50,647 nucleotides of DNA from Methylicorpusculum sp. (GTDB taxonomy: Bacteria > Pseudomonadota > Gammaproteobacteria > Methylococcales > Methylomonadaceae), in the NCBI RefSeq assembly GCF_030651835.1, contig NZ_JAUSBX010000122.1, positions 1 to 50,647 of the forward strand. Direction: 5' to 3'. Position 1 is the first letter of the stretch. Each line of letters opens with the position of its first letter. The position numbers and the translations under genes were made by a program. Below, in pieces: positions 37,158 to 47,600 of this stretch. Under the pieces are notes generated by a model. It did not search any database and had not been told where the DNA came from. It saw nothing but the letters and a program-made list of their open reading frames with translations.

Positions 37158-38688
37158 CCGAAGCGAAGATAACAGCGGTCATAACCTGCCTCCCGACAGC
37201 GAAACGGGGGGGTATTTCTGGAAGATTCTAATTGTCGATGACGAAGAGGATGTGCGCACGCTGACGCGTATCAGTCTGCGTGACTTTACGTTTGCCAGCC
37301 GCTATCTCGAATTTATCGAAGCCGGATCGGCACAAGAGGCGATGGACCAACTGGCAAAACATAATGATATCGCCGTGGCATTGGTTGATGTAGTAATGGA
37401 GACCGATGATGCCGGACTGAAACTGGTTGATCATATCCGTTATCAGCTTAATAACGACATGTTACGTATCGTCATTCGTACCGGCCAGCCCGGAATGGCC
37501 CCGGAACGCTATGTCATAGATCATTACGACATAGACGATTACAAAGACAAAACCGAACTGACGGCTTCCCGGCTTTACACAACGGTTCGTTCAGCGCTAA
37601 AAGCCTTTCGTGACCTGCAAACCATCAACACCAATCGTCTGGGTTTAGAGTGCGTATTAAAAGCTACACCGGCCATCTATAATCTGGATCATAGCCGGTT
37701 ATCCAATTTTTTTAACGGCATGTTGACCCAAGTAATCGGACTGTGCCGACTCTCGCCCACCACTTACATGGGTTCATTGGAAGGCGTCATCACCACCATC
37801 AATAATGATGAAATCAAGATCAGAGCCTACACCGATCATTTTGTCGATAATCCGCGCTTTGACGAAATTCATCAGCAATGCGTCAACAGTATTCTTTACG
37901 ATCAACCGATTTCTCAATTACGCGACAAAGCGGAAGTCCTGCCGTTAAAGATAGCCGACAAGCCGGTCGGCTATATCTATGTTGAGCCTATCGAGGCTTT
38001 ATCCCAAATTGATCGGAGCCTGATCACTATCTTTGCCCGCCAATGCTCGCAAGCCCTGGAAAATTTCGAACTACACAGCACTATCATCAATTCATTTGAA
38101 AGCGCCATTGACATGCTCGCTGAAGTAGCCGAATACAAAGACAAAGCGACCGGCGGGCATGTCAATCGGCTGGATCATTACACGCATGCGATCGCGCTAG
38201 CCATGAATGTTGATAAAAATGAGGCGTGTTGCTTCGGCAAAGCAAGCCGTTTGCACGATGTGGGCAAGATCGGCATTCCTGATTATATTCTGTCCAAACC
38301 CGGCAAGTTGACGACGGAAGAATTTGAAATCATCAAAACCCATACTACACTGGGGGCCAATATTCTAGGTCACGATCGGGCCTTTGAACTGGCGCGGCAA
38401 ATTGCCTTGTTTCACCATGAGCGCTGGGATGGCGGAGGTTACCCGCAAGGCCTGCGGTCTTCGGAATTACCGCTCGCTGCCAGAATTGTTTCAGTCGCTG
38501 ATGTATTTGACGCAATGATAAGCTGGCGGCCCTACAAACAACCCTGGAGCACCCAGGATGCAAGAGAAAGTATCGCCACTGGAGCCGGAACACAATTTGA
38601 CCCCGATGTAGTCGCCGCCTTTTTAAACGTATTGGATAATGGAGGATTCGATCAAACGATTGAGAATGCCGTCAAAACCATCGAGTGA
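37129..38688 (+). CDS. Response regulator with HD-GYP c-di-GMP phosphodiesterase (REC-DUF3369-HD-GYP)
   Basis: A 519-aa cytoplasmic regulator. The receiver spans about 33-155 with phospho-acceptor D87 (ALVDVVME) and a conserved K in YKDKTE. A DUF3369-type middle domain (about 170-320) is followed by HD-GYP (about 330-510), with HD at 376-377 (RLHDVGKIGIPD) and HHERWDGGGYP near 425. All metal-site residues look intact, so it should hydrolyse c-di-GMP when activated. The frame opens at 37087, but ATG 37129 has AAGG eight bases upstream and is chosen. It overlaps the kinase gene upstream and is almost certainly its partner. The operon ends here; the next 290 bases hold only a palindromic repeat. 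Confidence 0.93.
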   Translation: MKLIRRSNPDRSEDNSGHNLPPDSETGGYFWKILIVDDEEDVRTLTRISLRDFTFASRYLEFIEAGSAQEAMDQLAKHNDIAVALVDVVMETDDAGLKLVDHIRYQLNNDMLRIVIRTGQPGMAPERYVIDHYDIDDYKDKTELTASRLYTTVRSALKAFRDLQTINTNRLGLECVLKATPAIYNLDHSRLSNFFNGMLTQVIGLCRLSPTTYMGSLEGVITTINNDEIKIRAYTDHFVDNPRFDEIHQQCVNSILYDQPISQLRDKAEVLPLKIADKPVGYIYVEPIEALSQIDRSLITIFARQCSQALENFELHSTIINSFESAIDMLAEVAEYKDKATGGHVNRLDHYTHAIALAMNVDKNEACCFGKASRLHDVGKIGIPDYILSKPGKLTTEEFEIIKTHTTLGANILGHDRAFELARQIALFHHERWDGGGYPQGLRSSELPLAARIVSVADVFDAMISWRPYKQPWSTQDARESIATGAGTQFDPDVVAAFLNVLDNGGFDQTIENAVKTIE

Positions 38689-38759
38689 GACGACCATTCA
38701 TCCTAACGTTCATCAAACCGTTAAGTTAAGGCCATCCCAATCAATCGATAGGCAGAATT

Positions 38760-38820
38760 GTAGGAGCAGGCCATGCCTGCGATTTAAGGTGGTTCAATCA
38801 CGGGCATGGCCCATTCCTAC
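38760..38820. repeat. 61-bp REP-like palindromic repeat, copy 2
   Basis: It runs from GTAGGAGCAGGCCATGCC to GGGCATGGCCCATTCCTAC and is closely similar over the full 61 bases to 33228-33288, in the same orientation. It lies in the gap between the HD-GYP regulator and the next kinase gene and could form a stable hairpin in transcripts. Confidence 0.82.
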
Positions 38821-38977
38821 AAATTAAACAGTATTGAGATCGGACGATTGCCGTATTTGAACACAACCCATACGCTTTTATTGATACTATTCTGAGTCTC
38901 TAACCGGACTGATCTTGCTATGTCACTTCGCTTACCTTGTTTTTTTGTGCATTCCCCTAGCCTTATCAAAGTGACTT

Positions 38978-41900
38978 ATGTTCATACTTAGTCTTAAATG
39001 GAGATTTGTAATGACCACCTGTTTGGTTGTTACCTTTGTCTCTGCATTTTTTTCGTATAGCTTGTTCGATAGTCAACAACGCGATTACCTTGAAGTCGTC
39101 GATGCCAGATTGTTAACCGGTGTCCAAATGGTGCGCCATCTGGTTGGCGCGGACTTTCACGATCAGATCACGAATGCCGGTTCGGTATCACCTGCTGATT
39201 ATCGGACAATCGTCGAAAAATATAACGAAATTGCCGGAAATACTGGCTTTCAGTCTCTGTGGAGTTATCTGTTTCTGCCGGATGGCCGTGTTGTCGTCAC
39301 AACAACCTCACACAGCAAGAATACCGGCAAAGGTGATCATGCCGGTTTTTTCGATTCCTATAGCGACCCGGAAACCATTCGTCTGGCTCATCAAAGCGGC
39401 GTGCCGACGTATGCCAGTTTCAACAATAAACGGGGAAAAGGGCGCATGCTGCTTGTCCCCTTTCAAGACAAACAGGGACGCACCTATGTTTTTGGTGCCA
39501 GCATTTCAACCGACGAACTTGACCGGCAGCTAAAGTCGACAGGCTGGACGGTCTTGACGCTGTTTTTCTTCGTAATGTCCGTGACAGCCGGAGTTGCTCT
39601 GGTGCTGGGGCAGAGGTTTGTTCGGCCGATACAAAGATTGCAAGATATCACAGCCTTCCATGAGCAGGAAAAAACATTGCGCCTGGAGAGCGAAAAAAAC
39701 CAGACCATTCTTCGCAATGCCAGCGATGGCATTCATATACTCGATTTGAATGGCAACCTTATCGAGGCCAGTGATTTTTTCTGTGCCATGCTGGGATACT
39801 CGCGGGAAGAAATGATAGGTTTGAATGTTTCAAATTGGGATGCTCATTTCGAAGACGACAAACTGATGGATCTTATTCGACAAAAGTTCGAAAACCAGGA
39901 ACGTTCGCAGTTCGAAACCCTGCATCGCCGTAAAGACGGCAGCATACTTGACGTAGAGGTCAGCGCCGTTCCAATGCAGATAGACGGCAAACCTGTATTG
40001 TTTAATTCATCACGCGACATCACGGACCGCAAACAGATCCAGCAAACGCTGTTGCGCAGCGAAGCCAACTTCAAGCGCGCCCAGGCAGTTGCTCATATAG
40101 GCAGCTGGTCACTGGACATTGGCAGTGGCACGCTCGATTGGTCGGATGAGGTTTACCGCATTTTCGGAATCGAACCCGGAACCATCATCACTTTCGAAAG
40201 ATTTCTAGCCTGCCTGCATCCTGACGATGTCAATAAACTTTTAACAGCCTGGAATGCGGCCCTCAGTGGTGGTGTTTTCGATATAGAACACCGTGTGCTA
40301 GTCGCAGGTGAAACCCGCTGGATACGAGAACGGGCAAGCATAGACTTCGATGCTGACGGCACGCCCTTGACCGGTATCGGCACAGTTCAGGATATTACCG
40401 GAACGTGCAAGCTGATTGACGCTTTAGTGATCAATCAAGAGCGGTTGTCGTTCGCCTTGAAGGGCTCAAATGATGGCCTTTGGGATTGGAATCTGGAAAG
40501 TAACGAAGTCTACTTTTCGCCACGCTGGCTGGAAATGGTGGGTTACGCTGAAGGTGAACTGAAGCAAAACTTTGAGACATGGGAATTGCTGGTGCATCCC
40601 GATGATAAAGCCCGGTCTCTGGCTACAGTGGCTGATTATATTGAAGGACGCATACAGCGCTATGAAATAGAATTTAGGCTGCGACATAAGCAAGGCCACT
40701 GGCTGGATATTCTGTCCCGCGCAAAATGGGCTTGCGACCGAGACGGTCAGCTCATCACTCCACGCCGCCTGGTTGGCACTCATGTGGATTTGACTGAACG
40801 CAAGCGAGTTGAAAAAGCTCTGGCCCACCAAATTACTTTTACCGAGTCACTCATCAATGCCCAAAATGATGGCGTTTCAGCTTGCTGTGAAATCGAAACA
40901 TTGCCCTTTATTCGTTTCACAGTCTGGAATCAGGCCATGGAAGAATTGACCGGTTACAGTATTGAGGAAATCAACCGACTGGGCTGGTATCAGACGATGT
41001 ATGCCGATGTGCAAACACAGGAGCTTGCTCAACTGCGCATGAACCGCATGCGCCAGGGTGAAAATCTAAAGGGTGAGGAATGGACCATCACTCGCAAGAA
41101 CGGAGAGAGGCGTACCGTTCAGATCTTCACTTCATCGGTTACCACTCACGACGGCAAATCGCATGTTTTGACCGTCATGCACGATGTCAGCGAGCAAATC
41201 CGTGCTCAGACTCAATTACGAGAAAGTGAAGAACGTTTGCGCGTGCTTTTTGAAGAATCAGCCGATCCAATACTATTGATGGAGAATGAAACATTCATCG
41301 ATTGCAACAAGTCAGCTCAGAATTTGCTTGGATTAGAGAATCGAGATCAGATAAGAAACGTCAGACCCAGCGACATTTCTCCCGAATATCAGCCCGATGG
41401 ACAGCGCTCAGACGAAAAAGCCGCTCAGATGATCGCGAAAACAATTGATCAGGGTAACCATCTTTTTGAATGGGAACACATAGCCGCCAACGGCAGGCCT
41501 ATTAGGGTTGAGGTCATGCTGACAGTCGTGATGCTTAATAAAAAACCCATTATGCATGTCGTCTGGCGAGACCTGAGCCGGCTGCATTCGGCGCTGCGGG
41601 AATTACAGAAGCGCGATCGCTACCAGCGGGCAGTATTGGATAATTTTCCATTTCTCGTCTGGCTTAAAGACGAGGAAAGCCGTTATCTTGCGGTTAATCA
41701 ACCTTTTACCGAAGCCTGTGGCTGGATATCACCCGATGACATTATCGGCAAAACCGACTTCGATTTATGGCCTAAAGAACTGGCTGAACACTATCGCTCC
41801 GTTGACCGGGAAGTTTTGGTTTCCAAGCAACCCAGGTCACTCGAAGAACTGATCGAAGGTCCAATCCTTGCCAGATGGTTAGAAACTTACAAATCTCCGG

Positions 41901-44656
41901 TTACCCTGGACGGACGCGTTATCGGCACCGTTGGCTTTGCGCGCGATATCAGTCTTCGCAAGCAAAGCGAATGGGCCATGGAACGTTATAGCGCGATGCA
42001 AGAGCTACTCTATCAAACCTCTTGCACTTTCATTAATTTACCCCTGGATCATATAGATCAGGGCATACAGGATGCGCTGGAACAGATGGCGAGGTTCGTG
42101 GGCATTGACCGCGCCTTTATCTTTTCTTACAACGCTGATGAGAACACGGCATCGAATACTTATGAATGGTGCGCGCCGGGTATTTCCCCCCAAATCGAAA
42201 ATTTACAGGATTTTTCGCTGCAACATTTTTCCGAATGGGTGACCAGTATTTGTCTGGGTGAAATCACGCTAATTCCGAACGTTTCTGCAATGCCTGCCGG
42301 CATCATAAGAGACTCGCTTGAACAACAGGATATAAAAAGCCTGCTGTTGATTCCATTGATGATCAAGAATTGCTGTCAGGGTTGGGTTGGCTTTGATGCG
42401 GTTCAGAGCCAACGTGATTTTGGATCTGATGAAATTCAGCTGTTATCCCTGTTCGCCAATCTTCTGGTCAATATTGATGATCGCCGCAAAATTGATGATG
42501 ACCTGAGGAAAAGCCAGAAAATGCTGGCTGAAACTCAACGGGTAGGACGAATTGGCGGTTGGCGGGCCATCCCCGATGCCAACGAACTCGAATGGTCCGA
42601 GGGCATCTATAGACTGGTTGAAGTATCTCCGGATTATCGCCCCGACCTAAAGAGCGGACTTGATTTTTTCGAGCCGAATTCGCGTGAGAAAGTCGTTGAA
42701 AGCTTCAAAAACAGCATCATTACAGAGCAGCCTTTCTCTATAGAAAGTGAGTTGCTCACTCAAAACGGCAAGCACGTTTGGGTCGAATTGCGTGGCTCCC
42801 CACATAAGGGTAATGACAGTCCGGACTATTTAACGGGGACTATCCAGGACATCACTAAGCGCAAGCAAGCCGAACAGGAACTTGCCCAATACCGGTATCA
42901 TCTTGAGGACATGGTTCAAGCACGCACAAATGAACTGGAAAATGCCAACCGCCGATTGAGCATGAGCGATCAACGCCTATCGGCCATGTTCGCCATGAGC
43001 CAAAAGATTAACGAACTCAATGAAGACCAGCTCTTACAACTGGGGATTGAGGAAGCAGTTCGCTTGACCGGCAGTGACATCGGCTACCTTCATTTTGTCA
43101 ACGATGATCAGGAAACCATTGCGCTTTATACCTGGTCTGCCAATACCTTGCGTTATTGCACGGCGGCCTATGATTCTCATTATCCAGTCTCTGCCGCAGG
43201 CATATGGACTGATACCGTGCGTTTTAAACAGCCGGCGATACACAACAACTACCAGGACATGCAAGGCCGTTCAGGCTACCCGGAAGGCCATGCTTATCTG
43301 ATTCGTCATCTCGGCGTACCCGTCATCGAAGACAACAAAGTGGTCATGCTGATGGGGGTGGGGAATAAAACAAGCGACTACGATGACTCAGACATCAATC
43401 AACTGCAACTGATAGGCAACGACCTTTGGAGCATCGTCATGCGGCGCCGCACCAACGAAGCGCTGGCCCAAGCCAGGGAAGCTGCCGAGGCGGCCAGCCG
43501 GGCAAAGAGTACTTTCCTGGCCAACATGAGTCATGAGTTGCGGACGCCTATGAATGCGATTATGGGCATGACGCATTTAGCCTTGCGCAAGGCCGAAGAT
43601 CCGAAACTGAAGGATCAACTCACCAAGATCGATAAGGCTTCACAGCACTTGCTGGCTATTATCAACGACATTCTAGATATCTCTCAGATAGAGGCCGAGC
43701 GTATGACTTTCGAACAAATCGATTTCCAACTTGATGAGGTTATGAAAAACGTGACCAGCTTTGTCGCACAAAAAATTGCCGATAAAGGCCTGATGCTGCG
43801 AATCGACACCGCGCCGGAAATCATCGGACTTTCGTTTAAGGGTGACCCGCTGCGCTTGGGACAAATTTTGCTAAATATAACCGGCAATGCGGTCAAATTT
43901 ACCGAATCTGGAACCATTACCCTCTCGGTTCGACTGGCTGAGAACCACTCTGACACGGTATTGCTGCGCTTTGAAGTGCAGGATAGCGGCATTGGTATCG
44001 CCGATGAGGATATGAAACGGCTCTTTAACGCCTTCGAACAGGCAGACGGATCCATGACTCGCAAGTACGGCGGCACCGGCCTGGGTTTGGCCATCAGCAA
44101 GCGTCTGACAGGATTGATGGGCGGCGAAATAGGTGCAACCAGCAAACCTGGTGAGGGCAGCACCTTCTGGTTCACCGTCAGGTTAATCAAGGGGGCTGAC
44201 TACCTGAAAACCGAGACTCCCTCTGCACATGAAACCGCTGAAGCACGGCTTAAAACGCAATTTCTGGGCAGCCGAATTCTTCTAGTCGAAGACGAACCGG
44301 TCAATCAGGAGGTTTCGCGGTGGCTGTTGGAAGAAGCGGGCATGACGGTGGATCTGGCCGAAAATGGAAGGATGGCCGTGAATATGGCCAAGCACGGTGA
44401 TTACGCCTTGATACTGATGGACATGCAGATGCCGGAAATGAACGGCATCGATGCAACGCGAATGATCCGGACACTGCCAGACTATGCCGACACCCCGATC
44501 CTGGCAATGACCGCCAACGCCTTCAATGAAGACCGCGTCGAATGTCTTGAAGCAGGAATGAACGATCACATCGGCAAACCGGTGGTTCCGGATACACTTT
44601 ATGAGACTTTGCTAAACTGGTTAACGTCAACAAAAGATACCATCACTAAACATTAA
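38978..44656 (+). CDS. Giant hybrid sensor histidine kinase, sensor-7xPAS/2xGAF-HisKA-HATPase-REC
   Basis: A 1892-aa membrane kinase. TM1 spans about 9-29, with a Cache-like extracytoplasmic region about 35-185 and TM2 about 188-212. PAS-type domains start near 241, 364, 488, 621, 754 and 884, GAF near 1007, another PAS near 1184 and a second GAF near 1341. HisKA has H1519 in MSHELRTPMN, the ATPase domain runs about 1621-1740 (GSGIGI-like and GTGLGL boxes), and a C-terminal receiver has D1815 in ILMDMQMPEMNG. No HPt is present, so an external phosphotransfer domain is needed; the next gene carries one. ATG 39011 has a better Shine-Dalgarno (GGAG, 7 bases) but loses the basic residues before TM1, so 38978 is kept. 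The three genes 38978-50111 are tightly spaced and probably one operon. Confidence 0.9.
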   Translation: MFILSLKWRFVMTTCLVVTFVSAFFSYSLFDSQQRDYLEVVDARLLTGVQMVRHLVGADFHDQITNAGSVSPADYRTIVEKYNEIAGNTGFQSLWSYLFLPDGRVVVTTTSHSKNTGKGDHAGFFDSYSDPETIRLAHQSGVPTYASFNNKRGKGRMLLVPFQDKQGRTYVFGASISTDELDRQLKSTGWTVLTLFFFVMSVTAGVALVLGQRFVRPIQRLQDITAFHEQEKTLRLESEKNQTILRNASDGIHILDLNGNLIEASDFFCAMLGYSREEMIGLNVSNWDAHFEDDKLMDLIRQKFENQERSQFETLHRRKDGSILDVEVSAVPMQIDGKPVLFNSSRDITDRKQIQQTLLRSEANFKRAQAVAHIGSWSLDIGSGTLDWSDEVYRIFGIEPGTIITFERFLACLHPDDVNKLLTAWNAALSGGVFDIEHRVLVAGETRWIRERASIDFDADGTPLTGIGTVQDITGTCKLIDALVINQERLSFALKGSNDGLWDWNLESNEVYFSPRWLEMVGYAEGELKQNFETWELLVHPDDKARSLATVADYIEGRIQRYEIEFRLRHKQGHWLDILSRAKWACDRDGQLITPRRLVGTHVDLTERKRVEKALAHQITFTESLINAQNDGVSACCEIETLPFIRFTVWNQAMEELTGYSIEEINRLGWYQTMYADVQTQELAQLRMNRMRQGENLKGEEWTITRKNGERRTVQIFTSSVTTHDGKSHVLTVMHDVSEQIRAQTQLRESEERLRVLFEESADPILLMENETFIDCNKSAQNLLGLENRDQIRNVRPSDISPEYQPDGQRSDEKAAQMIAKTIDQGNHLFEWEHIAANGRPIRVEVMLTVVMLNKKPIMHVVWRDLSRLHSALRELQKRDRYQRAVLDNFPFLVWLKDEESRYLAVNQPFTEACGWISPDDIIGKTDFDLWPKELAEHYRSVDREVLVSKQPRSLEELIEGPILARWLETYKSPVTLDGRVIGTVGFARDISLRKQSEWAMERYSAMQELLYQTSCTFINLPLDHIDQGIQDALEQMARFVGIDRAFIFSYNADENTASNTYEWCAPGISPQIENLQDFSLQHFSEWVTSICLGEITLIPNVSAMPAGIIRDSLEQQDIKSLLLIPLMIKNCCQGWVGFDAVQSQRDFGSDEIQLLSLFANLLVNIDDRRKIDDDLRKSQKMLAETQRVGRIGGWRAIPDANELEWSEGIYRLVEVSPDYRPDLKSGLDFFEPNSREKVVESFKNSIITEQPFSIESELLTQNGKHVWVELRGSPHKGNDSPDYLTGTIQDITKRKQAEQELAQYRYHLEDMVQARTNELENANRRLSMSDQRLSAMFAMSQKINELNEDQLLQLGIEEAVRLTGSDIGYLHFVNDDQETIALYTWSANTLRYCTAAYDSHYPVSAAGIWTDTVRFKQPAIHNNYQDMQGRSGYPEGHAYLIRHLGVPVIEDNKVVMLMGVGNKTSDYDDSDINQLQLIGNDLWSIVMRRRTNEALAQAREAAEAASRAKSTFLANMSHELRTPMNAIMGMTHLALRKAEDPKLKDQLTKIDKASQHLLAIINDILDISQIEAERMTFEQIDFQLDEVMKNVTSFVAQKIADKGLMLRIDTAPEIIGLSFKGDPLRLGQILLNITGNAVKFTESGTITLSVRLAENHSDTVLLRFEVQDSGIGIADEDMKRLFNAFEQADGSMTRKYGGTGLGLAISKRLTGLMGGEIGATSKPGEGSTFWFTVRLIKGADYLKTETPSAHETAEARLKTQFLGSRILLVEDEPVNQEVSRWLLEEAGMTVDLAENGRMAVNMAKHGDYALILMDMQMPEMNGIDATRMIRTLPDYADTPILAMTANAFNEDRVECLEAGMNDHIGKPVVPDTLYETLLNWLTSTKDTITKH

Positions 44657-44675
44657 ATTTACGTGTAAGTCCATA

Positions 44676-47600
44676 ATGAATGCATCTTTAACTATCAATT
44701 CCGGGCAATCTAAAATCCTCTGTCTTAATCAGACCAGACGAATCAACGATTTCCTCGAAATGTCATCTGCCGCCATCGCTTTTGTTGACAAGGATGGCAC
44801 TATTTTAGAATTAACCCCTTCTTTTACCCGTATCTTTGGCTACACCATAAAAGAGATTCCCCATATTGATGCCTGGTGGATGCTGGCCTTTCCCGACCCG
44901 GTTTATCGTGAAAATCGGCGTAAGCAATGGAATGCAGATGTAGCGAAGGCTCTTGAGCACGGGGGTAAGATCCACAATTTTGAAGGCCATGTGTGCTGTA
45001 AGGATGGCCATTATGTCTGGTTTGAGGCCCATACCAGTTTTTCCGGGAATGAAATCTTCATCATGCTGGCCGATATCAGCCGCCGTAAGCAGGCGGAAAA
45101 TAAAGCCATTGATTTCGCACACGAGGCCGATACCCTCAGACGCGAATCGGCCTGGCACAATCTTGCGCTGAGCACCAGCCACTCGGGAACCTGGGAGTGG
45201 CTCCCGGAAACCGAAGAACACCTTTGGTCGCCGGCAATATGGGACTTGTTTGGGCTGGATAAAGAAAATCAAACACCCAGTTTTGCCTTATGGGAAGCGA
45301 TTATCGATACTGCAGATCGGCTCCGGGTTACCCAAAAGATCCGGGAAGCCGTTAACCAGAGTAAGGATTTTCTGGATGAATACCGCATTACAGTTTCAGG
45401 GCAACAACGCTGGCTCTATGTGAGCGGACGTTCTATTCAAACTGATCCCGCACATCCTTTGCGCTACTTGGGTATCGTCATGGACATCACTGAGCGCAAG
45501 CAAGCCGAGATAGCACTGCGCGAGCGGGAAGAAGTCATGAGCGCTATCGTTACCCAAGCAGGCGATGCCATAGAATTGACTGATCTGGAAACATTCCGGT
45601 TCGTCGAGTTTAACGACGCGTCCTGCTCATTACTGGGCTATTCTCGCGAAGAATACGCCCAGCTTACGGTTTTCGATATCCAGGCTGAACTTTCCAGGGA
45701 AGAGATACGAACACGGTCTGGGAATGCAATTAGCGAAAAAGAACTGCGGTTCGAAACAAAACACCGGCGCAAAGACGGTCTGCTGGTCGACGCGCAAGTC
45801 AGCATGCGATTTATTGAACTGAGGGGCCGCCGATATAGTGTCGCCATCTGGGGTGACATCAGAGAGCGCAAAGACCTGGAAGCCAGAATGAATTATAAGG
45901 CCATGATTGTCCAGGCAACGCCTGACGCGATGTTTATCCATGATTTTATGGGGCGTTTTGTCGAGGTCAACCGGCAGGCATGCGAAAGCGTCGGTTATAC
46001 GAGGGAAGAACTGCTCGGTATGGCCTGCTCGATCTCGAAAAAGACTTCAACCTGGCTAGCGCCCAGTCTGAATGGATTCATGTCAATCCGGGAGAGACCC
46101 ATATCCTGCTCGGCCGCCATCGGCGCAAAGACGCCAGTGTATTCCCGGTCGAAATACATTTCGGATCAATCGTGTCAGACGGGCAACCGGTATTTGTCGC
46201 AATGGTAAGGGATATATCCGAAAGACAAGCCGCTGAAGCTTCTCTGCGAGCCAGTGAAAAACGCTTCCAGGATTTCGTCGAGGTTTCAGCCGACTGGATC
46301 TGGGAGGTTGATACCGAATGCCGCTTCACCTTCATCTCTAAATCCGTGGAAGCCATCTTGGGTTACCCGCCGGATGAAATTTTGGGCTGCAGGCCTTTCG
46401 ATCTCATGTTGCCGGATGAGGCCGCCCGCGTCAGTACCGAATTAACCGCCTTAATGGCTCAACGCCGGCCCTTTCGTAATTTTGTCAAGACCAACACGCA
46501 TAAAGACGGCACGCTCCGCCATATTGAAACCAGCGGCACCCCGATATTCGGTTCAGAAGGCGAATTATTGGGATACCGCGGCCTGGACCGTGACATTACC
46601 GAGTTGATCAAGGCGCGTGAAACCCTGGAAATTCATCAACAGCACCTGGAGCAGCAGGTGGCCGAACAAAGTTCCGCCGCGCTGGCGTCTAAGGAACAGC
46701 TGAACCTCATTCTTGAATCCAGCGCAGACGGCATTTTCGGTGCCAATACAAAAGGCGAGATTACCTTTGTCAACAGTGCTGCTGAGCATATGCTCGGTTA
46801 TTCCTCAAGCGAATTGCTGGGCCGTTCAATGCACGACACCGTTCACCATAGCCATGCGGATGGAACCCAGCATTCCAAAACTGAATGTCCGATGCGAAAT
46901 TGCCTGTTCAATAACGAGCTAATCAGAGTTGCCGACGATGTATTCTGGCGAGCCGACGGAACGCCCTTACCGGTGAGCTATGCCGCGCATCCGATGCAGC
47001 ACGGCGGCGCAATTGTGGGCATGGTTGTCAACTTCTCGGACAACACGGTTCATAAGCAGTTCGAACAAGATTTACGCGAAAGAGAAGAAAGTCTAAAAGA
47101 AGCTCAGCGAATTGCTCATTTAGGCTGCTGGTATTTGGACGTGACGAGCAACCAGGTGGTTTGGTCGGAAGAGCTCAGCAGAATGTTTGGTTTTGAGTCA
47201 ACACACCCAACCCCACCTTATAACGAACACCACAAGCTATTCACACCGGAAAGCTGGGAAAAGTTGTCCGTTGCACTGGATAAAACTGTAAAAACGGGAG
47301 TCCCCTATGAGCTTGAACTGGAGACTGTTCGTAAGGATGGTAGCAAGGGTTGGATTTGGGTGCGCGGAGAGGCCGTCACTGATGGAAAAGGCATTACTGC
47401 CGGTCTTCGGGGTGTGGCTCAGAACATTACGGACCGCAAGAAAACTGAAGCCGCATTGATAGAAGCACAAAAGGCTGCAGAGCAGATGGCAAAGATCAAA
47501 AGCGAGTTTTTGACCAACATGAGCCATGAAATTCGAACGCCCTTAAACGGTGTGCTGGGCCTCGCCCAGGCCGGCTATCGCGAAAATGCCGGTAGAGGCA

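Noticed and set aside
33228-38820. The two 61-bp repeats as a CRISPR remnant
   Set aside because: Only two copies, 5.5 kb apart and palindromic, with no array or cas genes. No CRISPR array was seen anywhere in the window.
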